A stretch of 64,000 nucleotides of DNA from Alphaproteobacteria bacterium UBA7314 (GTDB taxonomy: Bacteria; Pseudomonadota; Alphaproteobacteria; MPNO01; UBA830), in assembly GCA_002471575.1 (NCBI GenBank), contig DKQG01000029.1, positions 188,634-252,633 on the forward strand, written 5' to 3'. The notes beneath the pieces were generated by a model. That model worked only from the letters and a program-made list of their open reading frames with translations. It was not told where the DNA came from and searched no databases. Numbering within the stretch: the stretch's first letter is position 1; the number at the start of each line of letters is the position of its first letter. Below, piece by piece: positions 27,361-35,717 of the stretch. A program made the translations under genes and the position numbers.

Positions 27361-27567
27361 TTAGTAGGGACACCTTTCCCGCCCACAATTCGACGGCTTG
27401 GCCGTCACGTATGTCCCGCACTCGTCGCAGGCCGTCATGTCCTCGCCTTCTATCCGGTCGTTCCGGGCGTCTTCGGTCTGCTTCTTCATGTTTCGCCGGC
27501 CGATGGCTTTGAAGCCGCACCAGACCGCGCCAACGATCAGCAGCAGAACGAGTATTTTTAGGATCAT
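27361..27567 (-). CDS. small membrane protein with Cys-rich (zinc-ribbon-like) tail
   Basis: This is 68 residues from the ATG at 27567. One N-terminal transmembrane helix (MILKILVLLLIVGAVWCGF) is followed by a basic/acidic linker (RRNMKKQTEDARNDRIEGED) and a Cys cluster, ACDECGTYVTAKPSNCGRERCPY, with CxxC followed by CxxxxC. This is the layout of PP0621-like small proteins, whose tail may bind zinc. It lies 10 bases downstream of the S49 peptidase gene on the same strand, the usual alphaproteobacterial neighbour order, so it is probably in that operon. The function is unknown. Confidence 0.65.
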   Translation of the reverse strand: MILKILVLLLIVGAVWCGFKAIGRRNMKKQTEDARNDRIEGEDMTACDECGTYVTAKPSNCGRERCPY

Positions 27568-27577
27568 AGCGTCGCCC

Positions 27578-28447
27578 CTATAACCCGTAACGTTTCCACA
27601 GCGCCCAGTCGTCCAGCGCTGAGACCAGTTCCGCGGGGTCGATGGCCGACATTCCGCCGCCGCGGAGACGGCTGAGAAGCCCGCGGCGCACCTCGGCACG
27701 CTGGAACTTCACCTTGTCGCCGTAGCGTCGGCGCATTTCCGACCGCATCTCGGCGAGCCCATCGATCAGCCCGACCTCCAATGCCTGGTTGCCTGTCCAG
27801 ATATCGCCGGTGAACAATGTGTCCTCGGCGGCTTTCAGGCGGTCGCCTCGACGGTCGCGGACATGGGTTTTAAAATTCTCAAAGATGTCCTCGTGCAGTT
27901 CGTGCAGGCGATCGACGTCTTCGGATTTTTCGTCCTGGAAAGGATCGAGCATGCCCTTACGCTGGCCGGTTGCATAGACGCGCCGCTCGATCCCGAAACG
28001 TTCGATCAGATCCGGAAACCCGAAACCGGCGGAAATGACGCCGATGGACCCGACGATGGAATTGGCATCGGCGAAAATCTCGTCTCCCGCACAGGCCAGC
28101 CAGTAGCCACCGGACGCCGCGACGTCTTCGCAGAACGAGACCAGCGGCAGTTCCTTTTCCGCCGCCAGGTCCCGGATGCGTTGGGCGATCAGTGCGCTCT
28201 GCACGGGCGAGCCGCCCGGCGAATTGATCACCAAAGCCACGGCCTTCAGGTTCTTCCGCTCGAACAGTTTCGCGATGGCGCGTTCGTGACTGGCAAGGCT
28301 GAGACCCTGCCGTCCGGGGCCGGCAGACCGGCCGATGACCCCGTCAAGTCGCAGCACGCCGACCACGGGCGGCGGATCGCGGAACCGTTCGATAGGCAGT
28401 TTGGTGAGCACGTCGCCCAGCGCGTTCTTGATACCGTCGATATTCAT
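27578..28447 (-). CDS. sppA: S49-family serine peptidase (SppA/SohB-like)
   Basis: This is a 289-residue protein with no obvious membrane segment, shorter than classical SppA. The catalytic pair is visible: Ser112 in EDVAASGGYW and Lys164 in ATGQRKGMLDPF; LVINSPGGSPVQS and NSIVGSIGVISAGFG are the usual substrate and oligomer segments. The family degrades cleaved signal peptides or membrane-protein fragments. It sits between the small PP0621-like gene and a tRNA methyltransferase gene, all on the minus strand with gaps of 10-12 bases, suggesting one transcript starting at the DUF2007 gene. Confidence 0.88.
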   Translation of the reverse strand: MNIDGIKNALGDVLTKLPIERFRDPPPVVGVLRLDGVIGRSAGPGRQGLSLASHERAIAKLFERKNLKAVALVINSPGGSPVQSALIAQRIRDLAAEKELPLVSFCEDVAASGGYWLACAGDEIFADANSIVGSIGVISAGFGFPDLIERFGIERRVYATGQRKGMLDPFQDEKSEDVDRLHELHEDIFENFKTHVRDRRGDRLKAAEDTLFTGDIWTGNQALEVGLIDGLAEMRSEMRRRYGDKVKFQRAEVRRGLLSRLRGGGMSAIDPAELVSALDDWALWKRYGL

Positions 28448-28459
28448 TAGCAGGTTATA

Positions 28460-29227
28460 TCACGCCAGAATGGGACACGCGCCGCCGCGCAAAATCGCGT
28501 CGGCATGTTCCGTATAGGTGCCATCATCTTCGTGCAAGACAAGACCAGGCGAGACCGTCAGCGGCGTACGGATGCCCTTCCGGGCGCGCACGATGACGCG
28601 TTTGGCGGCGACGCCGCGTTTGGGCCACAGCGGAAACACGACCGTTTCTCCCGCGTTTCCGTGCAGCAGAGCCAGGATTTCGTCCAACCGGTCGGCCCGG
28701 TGGATAAGAGTGATCGTGCCTTTGGCCCGCACCATCCGCAGCAGAAACCCGATCCAGTCGCCCAGCTTTGCGTCGCCTTCCACATTTGCGGCGACGCGGC
28801 CTTCGACCGGCGAGCCGTCGGCGCGGGCGGCGTCGAGAAACGGCGGATTGGCTATCACATGATCGAACCCTCCGGCGGCGATGCGCGGCAGCGGACGTAC
28901 CAGATCTCCGACCATCATCTGCACTTTACCGGCAAGGCCGTTCAGCCGCGCATTGTCGTTCGCCAGCCGCACCGCGTCGGGCTGGATGTCGATGCCGGTG
29001 ACGTGGCAATCGGGCACGCGCCGCGCGAGACAAATCGCCGCAGCGCCGTGACCTGTGCCGGCGTCCAAGACCCGCTGGCGGGGTTCCGCATTCACTGACG
29101 CTGCCAGAATTATGGGATCAATCGCGGCACGGTATCCGTCAAGCGGCTGACGCAGGATCACGGTGCCGTCGAGAAAAGAGTCCTCGCTGAACTCGGGTGG
29201 CGGCGCGGGGGCGGCATAGTCAGGCAA
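28460..29227 (-). CDS. TrmN6-type tRNA adenine-N6 methyltransferase
   Basis: This is a 255-residue Rossmann methyltransferase. The AdoMet motif is VLDAGTGHGAAAICLARRVP, with an acidic ribose-binding residue in VTGIDIQPDAVRLANDNARL. The amino-methyltransferase motif NPPF is present in HVIANPPFLDAARADGSPVE. This matches the YfiC/TrmN6 family that makes m6A37 in tRNA-Val; some members act on other RNA or protein substrates, so specificity is uncertain. The start overlaps the DUF2007 gene by 8 bases. Confidence 0.8.
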   Translation of the reverse strand: MPDYAAPAPPPEFSEDSFLDGTVILRQPLDGYRAAIDPIILAASVNAEPRQRVLDAGTGHGAAAICLARRVPDCHVTGIDIQPDAVRLANDNARLNGLAGKVQMMVGDLVRPLPRIAAGGFDHVIANPPFLDAARADGSPVEGRVAANVEGDAKLGDWIGFLLRMVRAKGTITLIHRADRLDEILALLHGNAGETVVFPLWPKRGVAAKRVIVRARKGIRTPLTVSPGLVLHEDDGTYTEHADAILRGGACPILA

Positions 29228-29438
29228 GGCGGTCTCCCTCGCCTGCGTCTACCAGCAGCCGGCAGGCCCGGCTGTAATCTTCGTCGGATACCATGACGCG
29301 GCGCGGGATGGCGCCGACGCTGCCCTCGAGCACGCTCATATGGCCGTCGAGCACGACGATCTCGATATCCTCCGATCTGAGCATCGCTTCCACCCAGGAT
29401 AGGAACACCATCTCATTGGATCGAAACAGTTCTTTCAC
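29220..29438 (-). CDS. DUF2007 domain protein
   Basis: This is a 72-residue protein with the DUF2007 pattern: MKELFRSNEMVFLSWVEAML, then EIVVLDGHMS and RRVMVSDEDYSRACRLL. This is a small ferredoxin-like (beta-alpha-beta) domain thought to be a regulatory or signal-binding module. It is the first gene of the minus-strand set with trmN6-like, sppA and the PP0621-like gene, overlaps trmN6-like by 8 bases, and is divergent from the polyprenyl synthase gene. The biochemical role is unknown. Confidence 0.82.
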   Translation of the reverse strand: MKELFRSNEMVFLSWVEAMLRSEDIEIVVLDGHMSVLEGSVGAIPRRVMVSDEDYSRACRLLVDAGEGDRLA

Positions 29439-29516
29439 ACGTCTTCCGTCTTGACCGCCATCTTGCCCGGACTATGTTCCGGATGTGTACCCCAATCGTC
29501 AAGAATCGAGGCAATC

Positions 29517-30539
29517 GTGAGCGCCGTTGTCGATCTCGACCGTGAACGTCAGGAACGTCCGAAACCGTCCATCGACGCGCTGACCGCGCTGACCCAGGAC
29601 GACATCCGGAAGGTCAACCAGACCATCATCGACCGGATGGAAAGCCCGGTCATCCTGATCCCACAAGTCGCCGGCCATATCATCGCCGCCGGCGGAAAAC
29701 GCCTGCGGCCGATGCTGACACTCGCCAGCGCGCGGATGTGTGGCTACGAGGGCGGCCGCCATATCGGACTCGCTGCCTGCGTCGAATTCATTCACACCGC
29801 CACGCTATTGCACGACGACGTCGTCGACGAGAGTGATCTGCGGCGCGGCGCGGCCAGCGCCAATGCGGTGTGGGGCAACAAGTCCAGCGTGCTGGTCGGC
29901 GATTTTCTGTTCAGCCGCGCCTTCGAGCTAATGGTCGAGGACGGCAATCTCGACGTGCTGCGCATCCTGTCGCAGGCCTCGTCGATCATCGCCGAGGGCG
30001 AAGTGCTGCAGCTCGTCACCGCCAACGATACGGAAACGACGGAAGCCGACTATCTGGAGGTCATCCGCTCCAAGACAGCCAAGCTTTTCGCCGCGGCCAG
30101 CGAGATTGGCGCCGTCGTCGCGGGACGCCCAGAAGACGACTGGCGGGCGCTCGATTCCTTCGGCCACAATATCGGCATGGCGTTCCAGCTTGTCGACGAC
30201 GTGCTCGATTACTCGGCGCGCCAGGCAACGTTGGGCAAGGCCGTTGGCGACGATTTCCGCGACGGCAAGATCACTCTGCCGATCGTCCTCGCATTCCACG
30301 CAGCGGGTGACCAAGAAAAGTCGTTCTGGCGGCGCACGCTGGAGGATTTGGAACAGAAAAAGGGCGATTTCCGCCGCGCCGTCGCGATGCTGGAAAAATC
30401 AGGCGCGCTGACCGCAACGATGGAACGCGCCCGAGACTACGGCGCCAAGGCCCGCGCCGCGCTGGACCCGTTCCCGGACAGCGAGATCAAGGCATCGCTG
30501 GTCGAGGCGGTCGAATTCGCCATCCACCGTAGTTATTAG
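29517..30539 (+). CDS. ispB: long-chain polyprenyl (octa/decaprenyl) diphosphate synthase
   Basis: This is 340 residues from a GTG at 29517 with GAGGC just upstream; the frame opens at 29451 but the added residues are not family-like. The two Asp-rich motifs of trans-prenyltransferases are LLHDDVVDESDLRRG (first) and QLVDDVLDYSARQ (second), with GGKRLRPMLTLASA at the IPP site. The residues around the first motif lack bulky stops, fitting long-chain products for the ubiquinone tail. It is divergent from the DUF2007 operon, a conserved alphaproteobacterial arrangement. The exact chain length cannot be read from sequence. Confidence 0.9.
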   Translation: MSAVVDLDRERQERPKPSIDALTALTQDDIRKVNQTIIDRMESPVILIPQVAGHIIAAGGKRLRPMLTLASARMCGYEGGRHIGLAACVEFIHTATLLHDDVVDESDLRRGAASANAVWGNKSSVLVGDFLFSRAFELMVEDGNLDVLRILSQASSIIAEGEVLQLVTANDTETTEADYLEVIRSKTAKLFAAASEIGAVVAGRPEDDWRALDSFGHNIGMAFQLVDDVLDYSARQATLGKAVGDDFRDGKITLPIVLAFHAAGDQEKSFWRRTLEDLEQKKGDFRRAVAMLEKSGALTATMERARDYGAKARAALDPFPDSEIKASLVEAVEFAIHRSY

Positions 30540-30615
30540 GGAAAACAGTCCCGGCCGGAAAGTCCTCTCCCCCTCAAGGGGTAAGGGAACTCGATAAGAG
30601 CCTATCAACTCCCGC

Positions 30616-31437
30616 TCATTTCCCCCTGAACACCGGCTTGCGTTTTTCTATGAAGGCCTGGCGACCTTCCTTGTAGTCATCACTGGCGAAGCAGGCGTCG
30701 ATCTGGGCCTGGACGGTTCCCATATCGCGGGCGCTTTCATCAAGCTGGGTGTTGCGGATCGAGGTTTTGACGGATTTCAGCGTTAGCGGCGCGTTGGCGG
30801 CAATCGTGTCGGCGATTTCCTGCACGGTCTTTTCCAGCTCCGCATAAGGCACCAAGCGGTTGACCATGCCCATTCTCAGCGCGTCCTCCGCACCGTAGCG
30901 GTTGCCGGTGAACAGCATTTCGGCCGCATAGGCCGGCCCGACGAGCTTCACCAGATCGTCGACGCCGCCATAGCCGAATCCGAGACCGAGCTTCGCCGGC
31001 GGCGCGCCAAATTGTGCATTGTCAGCGGCAATCCTGAAATCGCAGAGCATGGCGGTCAGTACGCCCGCGCCCAGGCAGTAACCGTGAATCATCGCGATCA
31101 TCGGTTTCGGGAAATTGCGCATCGCTAGGTTGGCCTGCTCGGAGGCTTCGTCGTACATCCTGCGCGCCTCTTCCGACGACCGCTTCTCGCCGAACTGAGA
31201 GATATCCGAGCCGGAGATGAAGGCCTTTTCGCCCGCGCCGGCGATCACCGCGACCCGCACGTCGTCGTCCGCCTCGAAGTCGGTCATGATTCCGGGAATG
31301 GCGCGGCGCATGTCGTAGGTCACGGCGTTGTACTTGGCCTGCTGGTCGTAAATCATCCAGCCGATACCGTTCTCCTTGCGGACGTGCATCGTGCCAAGGG
31401 CGGCATCGGGTTTCGCATTTTCCGCGGCATCGGCCAT
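30616..31437 (-). CDS. enoyl-CoA hydratase/isomerase (crotonase) family protein
   Basis: This 273-residue crotonase-fold protein has oxyanion-hole segments AVIAGAGEKAFISGSDISQF and AMIHGYCLGAGVLTAMLCDF, and GAPPAKLGLGFGYGGVDDLV where the catalytic acid usually lies. The C-terminal NRLVPYAELEKTVQEIADTI and FIEKRKPVFRGK ends are normal. It probably hydrates, isomerises or cleaves a CoA thioester. It sits 16 bases downstream of a class-III CoA-transferase gene on the same strand, so the pair may activate an acid and then process its CoA ester. The substrate is unknown. Confidence 0.85.
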   Translation of the reverse strand: MADAAENAKPDAALGTMHVRKENGIGWMIYDQQAKYNAVTYDMRRAIPGIMTDFEADDDVRVAVIAGAGEKAFISGSDISQFGEKRSSEEARRMYDEASEQANLAMRNFPKPMIAMIHGYCLGAGVLTAMLCDFRIAADNAQFGAPPAKLGLGFGYGGVDDLVKLVGPAYAAEMLFTGNRYGAEDALRMGMVNRLVPYAELEKTVQEIADTIAANAPLTLKSVKTSIRNTQLDESARDMGTVQAQIDACFASDDYKEGRQAFIEKRKPVFRGK

Positions 31438-31453
31438 GTGGAGTTCCCTTTCG

Positions 31454-32641
31454 TCAGACCGCGCTCTCGGCGCGGAGTTTCTCGATCGTGGCGGCGTCGT
31501 ATCCGAGATCGGCTAGAATCTCATCGGTATGTTCGCCCAGTTCGGGCGTCGCAGAGCGGATATCGCGCGGGGCCCGGCTCATGTTGACCGCCTGGCCGAC
31601 CACGTGCATCTCGCCGTGTGTGGGAGACGTGACCGGCGCGGCAAGGCCCAGGTGCTTAACCTGCGGGTCATCGAACATCTTGTCGATCGTGTGGATGGGT
31701 CCGCAGGGCACGCCGCCCTCGTTGAAGAGGTCGATCCACTCGGCACTGTTTCTCGTCTTCGTGTATTCCGAGATTTCGGCGTTCAGCGCGTCGCGGTGCT
31801 GTAGCCGCAGCTTTCCCGACGCGTAATTCGGATTGGCCGCGATCTCATCGGCGCCGAGTGCCCGGCAAAGCCGTTCAAAAATGTTCTGGCCGCCGGCGGC
31901 GATGTTGAAATGACCGTCGGCACAGGGATAGACCCCTGTCGGGATTGAAGTCGGGTGATTGTTGCCAGCCTGGGGCGGCACCTCGCCGCCGATTAGCCAG
32001 CGTGCGGCCTGGAAATCCAGCGTGGAGACCTGCGACTCCAGCAGAGACGTGTGCACCCACTGCCCTTCCCCGGAGACTTCGCGCTCCAGCAGGGCAATCA
32101 GGATGCCGATGGCGCAGTAAAGCCCGGACGACAGATCGGCGATCGCCGTCCCCACCCGAACCGGCCCCTGGCCCGGCAGACCAGTGATCGACATGATGCC
32201 GCCCAGACCCTGGGCGATCTGGTCAACGCCGGGCCTTTTTTCATACGGTCCGTCCTGCCCGAAGCCGGAAATCGAGCCCAGGATGATGCGCGGATTAATG
32301 GCCTTCAACGTCTCGTAATCGATGCCCAGCCTGTATTTCACCTCCGGCCGGTAGTTCTCCACCACGACGTCGGCGCCCTCGACCAGTTTGTAGAAAACCT
32401 CGCGACCCGCCTCGTGCTTGAGGTTCAGGGTCATGGAGCGCTTGTTGCGGTGCAGATTCTGGAAATCCGGGCCATTACGGTCGCCGGTTATGCCCTCTTT
32501 TATCCCAGCCGACGGCGGCAGCTCGATTTTGATGCAGTCGGCGCCCCAGTCGGCGAGCTGACGGACACAGGTCGGCCCAGCGCGGACACGGGTCAGATCG
32601 AGTACCTTGAAACGGCTGAGCGGCAACGGGGCGTCGGACAC
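31454..32641 (-). CDS. CaiB/BaiF (class III) CoA-transferase
   Basis: This is 395 residues starting at a GTG (32641) with MSDAPLPLSRFKVLDLTRVR and RAGPTCVRQLADWGADCIKI. The catalytic-Asp block of class-III CoA-transferases appears in FQNLHRNKRSMTLNLKHEAG and the following VVENYRPEVKYRLGIDYETL, with SGFGQDGPYEKRPGVDQIAQ. It transfers CoA between carboxylic acids (succinyl-CoA, oxalyl-CoA or similar donors). It is upstream of the crotonase-family gene by 16 bases, suggesting a two-gene acid-degradation operon. Acceptor and donor cannot be told. Confidence 0.87.
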   Translation of the reverse strand: MSDAPLPLSRFKVLDLTRVRAGPTCVRQLADWGADCIKIELPPSAGIKEGITGDRNGPDFQNLHRNKRSMTLNLKHEAGREVFYKLVEGADVVVENYRPEVKYRLGIDYETLKAINPRIILGSISGFGQDGPYEKRPGVDQIAQGLGGIMSITGLPGQGPVRVGTAIADLSSGLYCAIGILIALLEREVSGEGQWVHTSLLESQVSTLDFQAARWLIGGEVPPQAGNNHPTSIPTGVYPCADGHFNIAAGGQNIFERLCRALGADEIAANPNYASGKLRLQHRDALNAEISEYTKTRNSAEWIDLFNEGGVPCGPIHTIDKMFDDPQVKHLGLAAPVTSPTHGEMHVVGQAVNMSRAPRDIRSATPELGEHTDEILADLGYDAATIEKLRAESAV

Positions 32642-32775
32642 AGGGCAGCATACCTAGAATGGGCGCAAACCGCAGAGTGAAACCGCGGCGGGGGCAAGTC
32701 AACAATCCGGATCCGTCCTGCCCGCATTCGCTTGCCGGGCGTAGCCGGGAGCGGTATAACCTCGCCCGGTCCGGT

Positions 32776-32852
32776 CGGAGTGTAGCTCAGCCTGGTAGAG
32801 CACTGTCTTCGGGAGGCAGGGGCCGGAGGTTCGAATCCTCTCACTCCGACCA
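32776..32852 (+). tRNA. tRNA-Pro (anticodon CGG)
   Basis: This is a 77-nt cloverleaf. Acceptor CGGAGTG (32776-32782) pairs with CACTCCG, then discriminator A and encoded CCA. The D arm is AGCTCAGCCTGGTAGAGC, the anticodon stem-loop CTGTC-TTCGGGA-GGCAG has CGG at positions 34-36 (reads CCG), and the T arm is GGAGGTTCGAATCCTC. A T-run (32854-32858) follows as a likely terminator. Confidence 0.95.
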
Positions 32853-32867
32853 GTTTTTCTTTATCTT

Positions 32868-33833
32868 TCAACCCTTTCCCGGGGGCGGCACATTAAGGCC
32901 GCAAGCCAGCGAGCGGCACAACTGTATCGTCCAGCTCAGATGCACACGCAGAGCCTCGAGCGCCCGGGCGCGGCCATAGGTACGGGACGCCGCATACACG
33001 GCTTGCCGGATTTCGTTGCCGTTATCCGCCGCACCGGCCTCCAGCAGCTCTAGGCCGTGATCGAAGAAGCCAAGTCCGATGGCCGCCATAGCGGCGTTTA
33101 TCGCGGTGTCCGCCGTGACGGTGTCCGGTTCGCGAAGAAAAATGAGATCAGCCTGCGTCAACCGACCGCGCGAATAGGGCGGCTGGCCGCGAACGGAAAA
33201 GGGATCCCCCGCCCAGGGACGCTTGCGCCAGCGCGCAATATCGACGATGTCGACAGGACAGAAACCATGGTTTTCAAGAAACGCGATCAGATCCCCCGCC
33301 AGCGGCTGCGCCATGCGATGGCGCATGAATCCGGCCTCCAGCTTTATCGCTACGACACCTCGGAGCGTCGAAGTACCACCTTTTAGGATGTCAAGTTCCA
33401 GTCCTTCCACATCCAGCTTCACAAGGTTTGGCGCCGGAACGCCGAGTTCGACGGTAGCGCGGTCCATCGTCACCGTCGGAATATGAACTCGGCGCTCGAT
33501 CTCGAAAAGATTTTCAAGGCCATAACGCGCGCCGATCGCCGGATCGTGGGCCAGAAAGGACGCGCCGACCGGATCTCTGGGTATATGCAGAGTCGAACCC
33601 GTTTCCGGCCCGCCGAGAGCCGTTTCGAAGAACTTTTCGCTGCGCCACCCACCAGACGGAGACAACGAGTGGAATGCGTCCGGGTCAGGTTCGAAACCAA
33701 CCGCATCGACTGCAAAGGCAAAGGGCGCAAAGGACGGGTCCATACCGCCACGCGCGCCCACATCCCAGAGGCAGAGCCGGCACTCAGCGAATGCGGGGGC
33801 GATTTCCGTACTAGCGAATAGATTGAGTTTCAT
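32868..33833 (-). CDS. FkbM-family methyltransferase
   Basis: This 321-residue Rossmann methyltransferase has motif I as LWDVGARGGMDPSFAPFAFA with the acidic end of strand beta2 in AVGFEPDPDAFHSL. The family-typical IPTVTMDRATVELGVPAPNL and VKLDVEGLELDILKGGTSTL are present. FkbM proteins O-methylate sugars or polyketide hydroxyls, which would fit surface-glycan modification, but no glycan genes are adjacent. Residues after about 240 form an extra alpha-helical tail. The 3' end lies 15 bases from the tRNA-Pro gene, on the opposite strand. Confidence 0.82.
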   Translation of the reverse strand: MKLNLFASTEIAPAFAECRLCLWDVGARGGMDPSFAPFAFAVDAVGFEPDPDAFHSLSPSGGWRSEKFFETALGGPETGSTLHIPRDPVGASFLAHDPAIGARYGLENLFEIERRVHIPTVTMDRATVELGVPAPNLVKLDVEGLELDILKGGTSTLRGVVAIKLEAGFMRHRMAQPLAGDLIAFLENHGFCPVDIVDIARWRKRPWAGDPFSVRGQPPYSRGRLTQADLIFLREPDTVTADTAINAAMAAIGLGFFDHGLELLEAGAADNGNEIRQAVYAASRTYGRARALEALRVHLSWTIQLCRSLACGLNVPPPGKG

Positions 33834-33898
33834 GATTGACGCATCAGGTAATTCGGCGCATCGGCCGTGTAGCTCGCCATCTTAACCTGTATACAGGG

Positions 33899-34287
33899 AT
33901 GACGTCATTTCAGATTCCGGAGCCCCGAATACCGCCCGTCGCGATCGACCGTATCCGTCCAGATTTTCTGCACAACAAGCCGCGCTTTAACAACCTGGTA
34001 ACATCGGCCGGCGGCAATACGATCTACATATCCGGGCTGGTGGCTTCTACCGCCGACGGCGAACTTGTGAGTGTCGGAGATCTTGGAGCGCAGATGGCCT
34101 ATATTTTTGACGCCAGGTCTTTGTCTTCGGCTTGCAGCTGGAGCACCGCCCCATAATCATGAAGGCAATGACCGACGAGTTCTATGGCGACATTGGATGG
34201 GCTTCCAGCAGCTGCGCAGGGGTTCAGGCCCTGCTAGTCAAAGGTGCGATGGTGGAGATTGACGTCACCGCCGTCGTGGACGATTAA
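33899..34287 (+). pseudogene. decayed RidA (YjgF/YER057c) family deaminase
   Basis: From an ATG at 33899 the frame reads NNLVTSAGGNTIYISGLVAS and GDLGAQMAYIFD, matching the RidA GxxIYxSGxVAxD...GDLxxQ block, then loses homology (SLSSACSWSTAP) and stops near 34155. The C-terminal half is in another frame: MTDEFYGDIGWASSSCAGVQ and LLVKGAMVEIDVTAVVDD, ending at 34287, where RidA normally has the conserved Arg in P-x-R-x; that Arg is not seen. RidA hydrolyses reactive enamines/imines. The frameshift near 34110-34150 and lost catalytic region mean it is dead. Confidence 0.72.
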
Positions 34288-34314
34288 GAGGGATCAATAA
34301 GGGAGAACCGAACA

Positions 34315-34638
34315 ATGGCATTTTACGAGTTGCGGCAATACACGGTGCTGGAAGGCCAGATGGACAACTGGCTGAAGGTGATGCAGCAAGAGATTATTCC
34401 GTTTCAGGTTTCGAAGGGCATGGTAATCGCAGGCAGTTTCCGCGGCGAGGACGACGATTCGGTCTATGTCTGGATCCGGCGCTTTGAAAGCGAAGCCGAA
34501 CGCGCACGCCTGTACGACGAAGTATATGGTAGCGATTACTGGAAAGACGACGTCAGCCCACGCCTGACCTCGATGCTGAACCGCGAAGCGATGTTGGTTA
34601 CCCGCTTGATGCCGACGGAAATGTCGATCCTGCAATAA
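34315..34638 (+). CDS. NIPSNAP-family protein
   Basis: This is a 107-residue protein preceded by GGGAG. It has a single ferredoxin-like dimeric alpha/beta-barrel domain: MAFYELRQYTVLEGQMDNWL at the start, then VIAGSFRGEDDDSVYVWIRR and SEAERARLYDEVYGSDYW. This matches the NIPSNAP family (typically about 100 residues in bacteria), whose biochemical role is unclear but which often sits beside catabolic enzymes. It lies between two dead genes (RidA and a MetE-like stump), so its original pathway partners seem to have been lost. Confidence 0.82.
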   Translation: MAFYELRQYTVLEGQMDNWLKVMQQEIIPFQVSKGMVIAGSFRGEDDDSVYVWIRRFESEAERARLYDEVYGSDYWKDDVSPRLTSMLNREAMLVTRLMPTEMSILQ

Positions 34639-34657
34639 CGTCTTTGGGTGTAAGACT

Positions 34658-34819
34658 ATGACGAACACCAAGGGGCCGTTTCGGGCCGACCACGTTCGCA
34701 GTCTGCAGCGGCCGCAATCTCTGCTGGCCGCGCGCGAGGAATTCAAGGGAAGAAAAATCTCTGCCGACGGTCTTCGCGAGCGGGAAAACATTGCCATCGC
34801 GGGCGCAGTATGGGGTTGA
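34658..34819 (+). pseudogene. N-terminal stump of a MetE-like cobalamin-independent methyltransferase
   Basis: A 53-residue frame reads MTNTKGPFRADHVRSLQRPQ and SLLAAREEFKGRKISADGLR, the typical start of short MetE-like / epoxyalkane:CoM transferase-like proteins (family pattern PPFRADHVGSLLRP), where the conserved Gly of VGSL has become Arg. It stops at 34819 and nothing of the remaining ~320-residue barrel follows; the EamA transporter starts 16 bases later. It is a truncated remnant left by a large deletion. Confidence 0.65.
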
Positions 34820-34835
34820 GACGAGCCAACGCTTT

Positions 34836-35717
34836 ATGGATGTAGCGCCCAGAATTCAGAATTCCCGCCTCGGCATTTTCCTGCTGTGCGCCGGGGTCGC
34901 GTTTTTCGGGTTCGGCGAAGCGTGCGTGAAAACGCTGGCCGCGGAATACGATATCCTGCAAGTCGTCTGGGCACGGTATGTGTTTCACGCGCTGGTGTTC
35001 CTGGCGATCTTTTCACGGTCGGGAATAATCAGCCAGATGAAAACGTCACGGCCGTTCCTTCACATCGCGCGTTCGATTACGCTCATGATCGGCACGGTCA
35101 GTTTCTTCACCGCATTGATATACCTGTCCCTGCCCGAAGCCGTCGCCATCAACTTCGTCGCCCCGCTGCTGGTCACGGCACTGTCGATTCCGTTTCTCGG
35201 TGAGAAAGTAGGCCCCCGCCGCTGGGCCGCCATTTTCGTCGGCTTCCTCGGAGTGCTGGTGATCATTCGTCCCGGGCTCGGGGTAATGCACTGGGCCGCT
35301 TTCCTGCCGCTGATCACCGCAATCAGTTATGCCGGGTACCAGATCATGACGCGCATCGCGGGTCGCACCGAAGACACCAAGACAAGCCTGTTCTGGACAT
35401 CCACGGTTGGCGTGATCGTCATGTCATGCATCGTTCCTTTCGTTTGGAAAGCGCCGGACGCGACGGCCTGGGTGATTATGGTCGCCACCGGCGCGGTATT
35501 CGGATTCGGACATTATCTGCTGATCCGCGCTTTCGAGGTCGCCGCCGTGTCCACGTTATCACCGTTTCTGTACACCCAGATCATCTGGGTAACCATAATC
35601 AGCATCATCGTGTTCGATCAATTTCCCGACCAGTTTTCGATCTTAGGTGCTGCGATCGTGATCGGCAGCGGGCTGTATATCTGGCACCGGGAAACCCTAG
35701 AACGGAACGCTACATAA
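34836..35717 (+). CDS. EamA/DMT-family transporter
   Basis: This is 293 residues from an ATG at 34836. There are ten predicted membrane helices in two EamA halves: FLLCAGVAFFGFGEACVKTL, then SLPEAVAINFVAPLLVTALS with the conserved family motif at the end of half one (FLGEKVGPRRWAAIFVGFLG), and AAVSTLSPFLYTQIIWVTII in half two. Drug/metabolite exporters of this type move amino acids, nucleosides or drugs; the substrate is unknown. The 3' end overlaps the convergent SDR gene by 8 bases. An extended frame upstream (34791) reads into the MetE-like stump and is not used. Confidence 0.85.
   Translation: MDVAPRIQNSRLGIFLLCAGVAFFGFGEACVKTLAAEYDILQVVWARYVFHALVFLAIFSRSGIISQMKTSRPFLHIARSITLMIGTVSFFTALIYLSLPEAVAINFVAPLLVTALSIPFLGEKVGPRRWAAIFVGFLGVLVIIRPGLGVMHWAAFLPLITAISYAGYQIMTRIAGRTEDTKTSLFWTSTVGVIVMSCIVPFVWKAPDATAWVIMVATGAVFGFGHYLLIRAFEVAAVSTLSPFLYTQIIWVTIISIIVFDQFPDQFSILGAAIVIGSGLYIWHRETLERNAT

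Noticed and set aside
30541..30600. CCCC-TCAA-GGGG hairpin after the polyprenyl synthase gene
   Set aside because: Only four base pairs and no T-run; could be chance.
32593..32871. minus-strand frame with RGFEPPAPASRRQCSTRLSYTP
   Set aside because: This is the familiar false protein produced by translating the complement of a tRNA gene, here tRNA-Pro.
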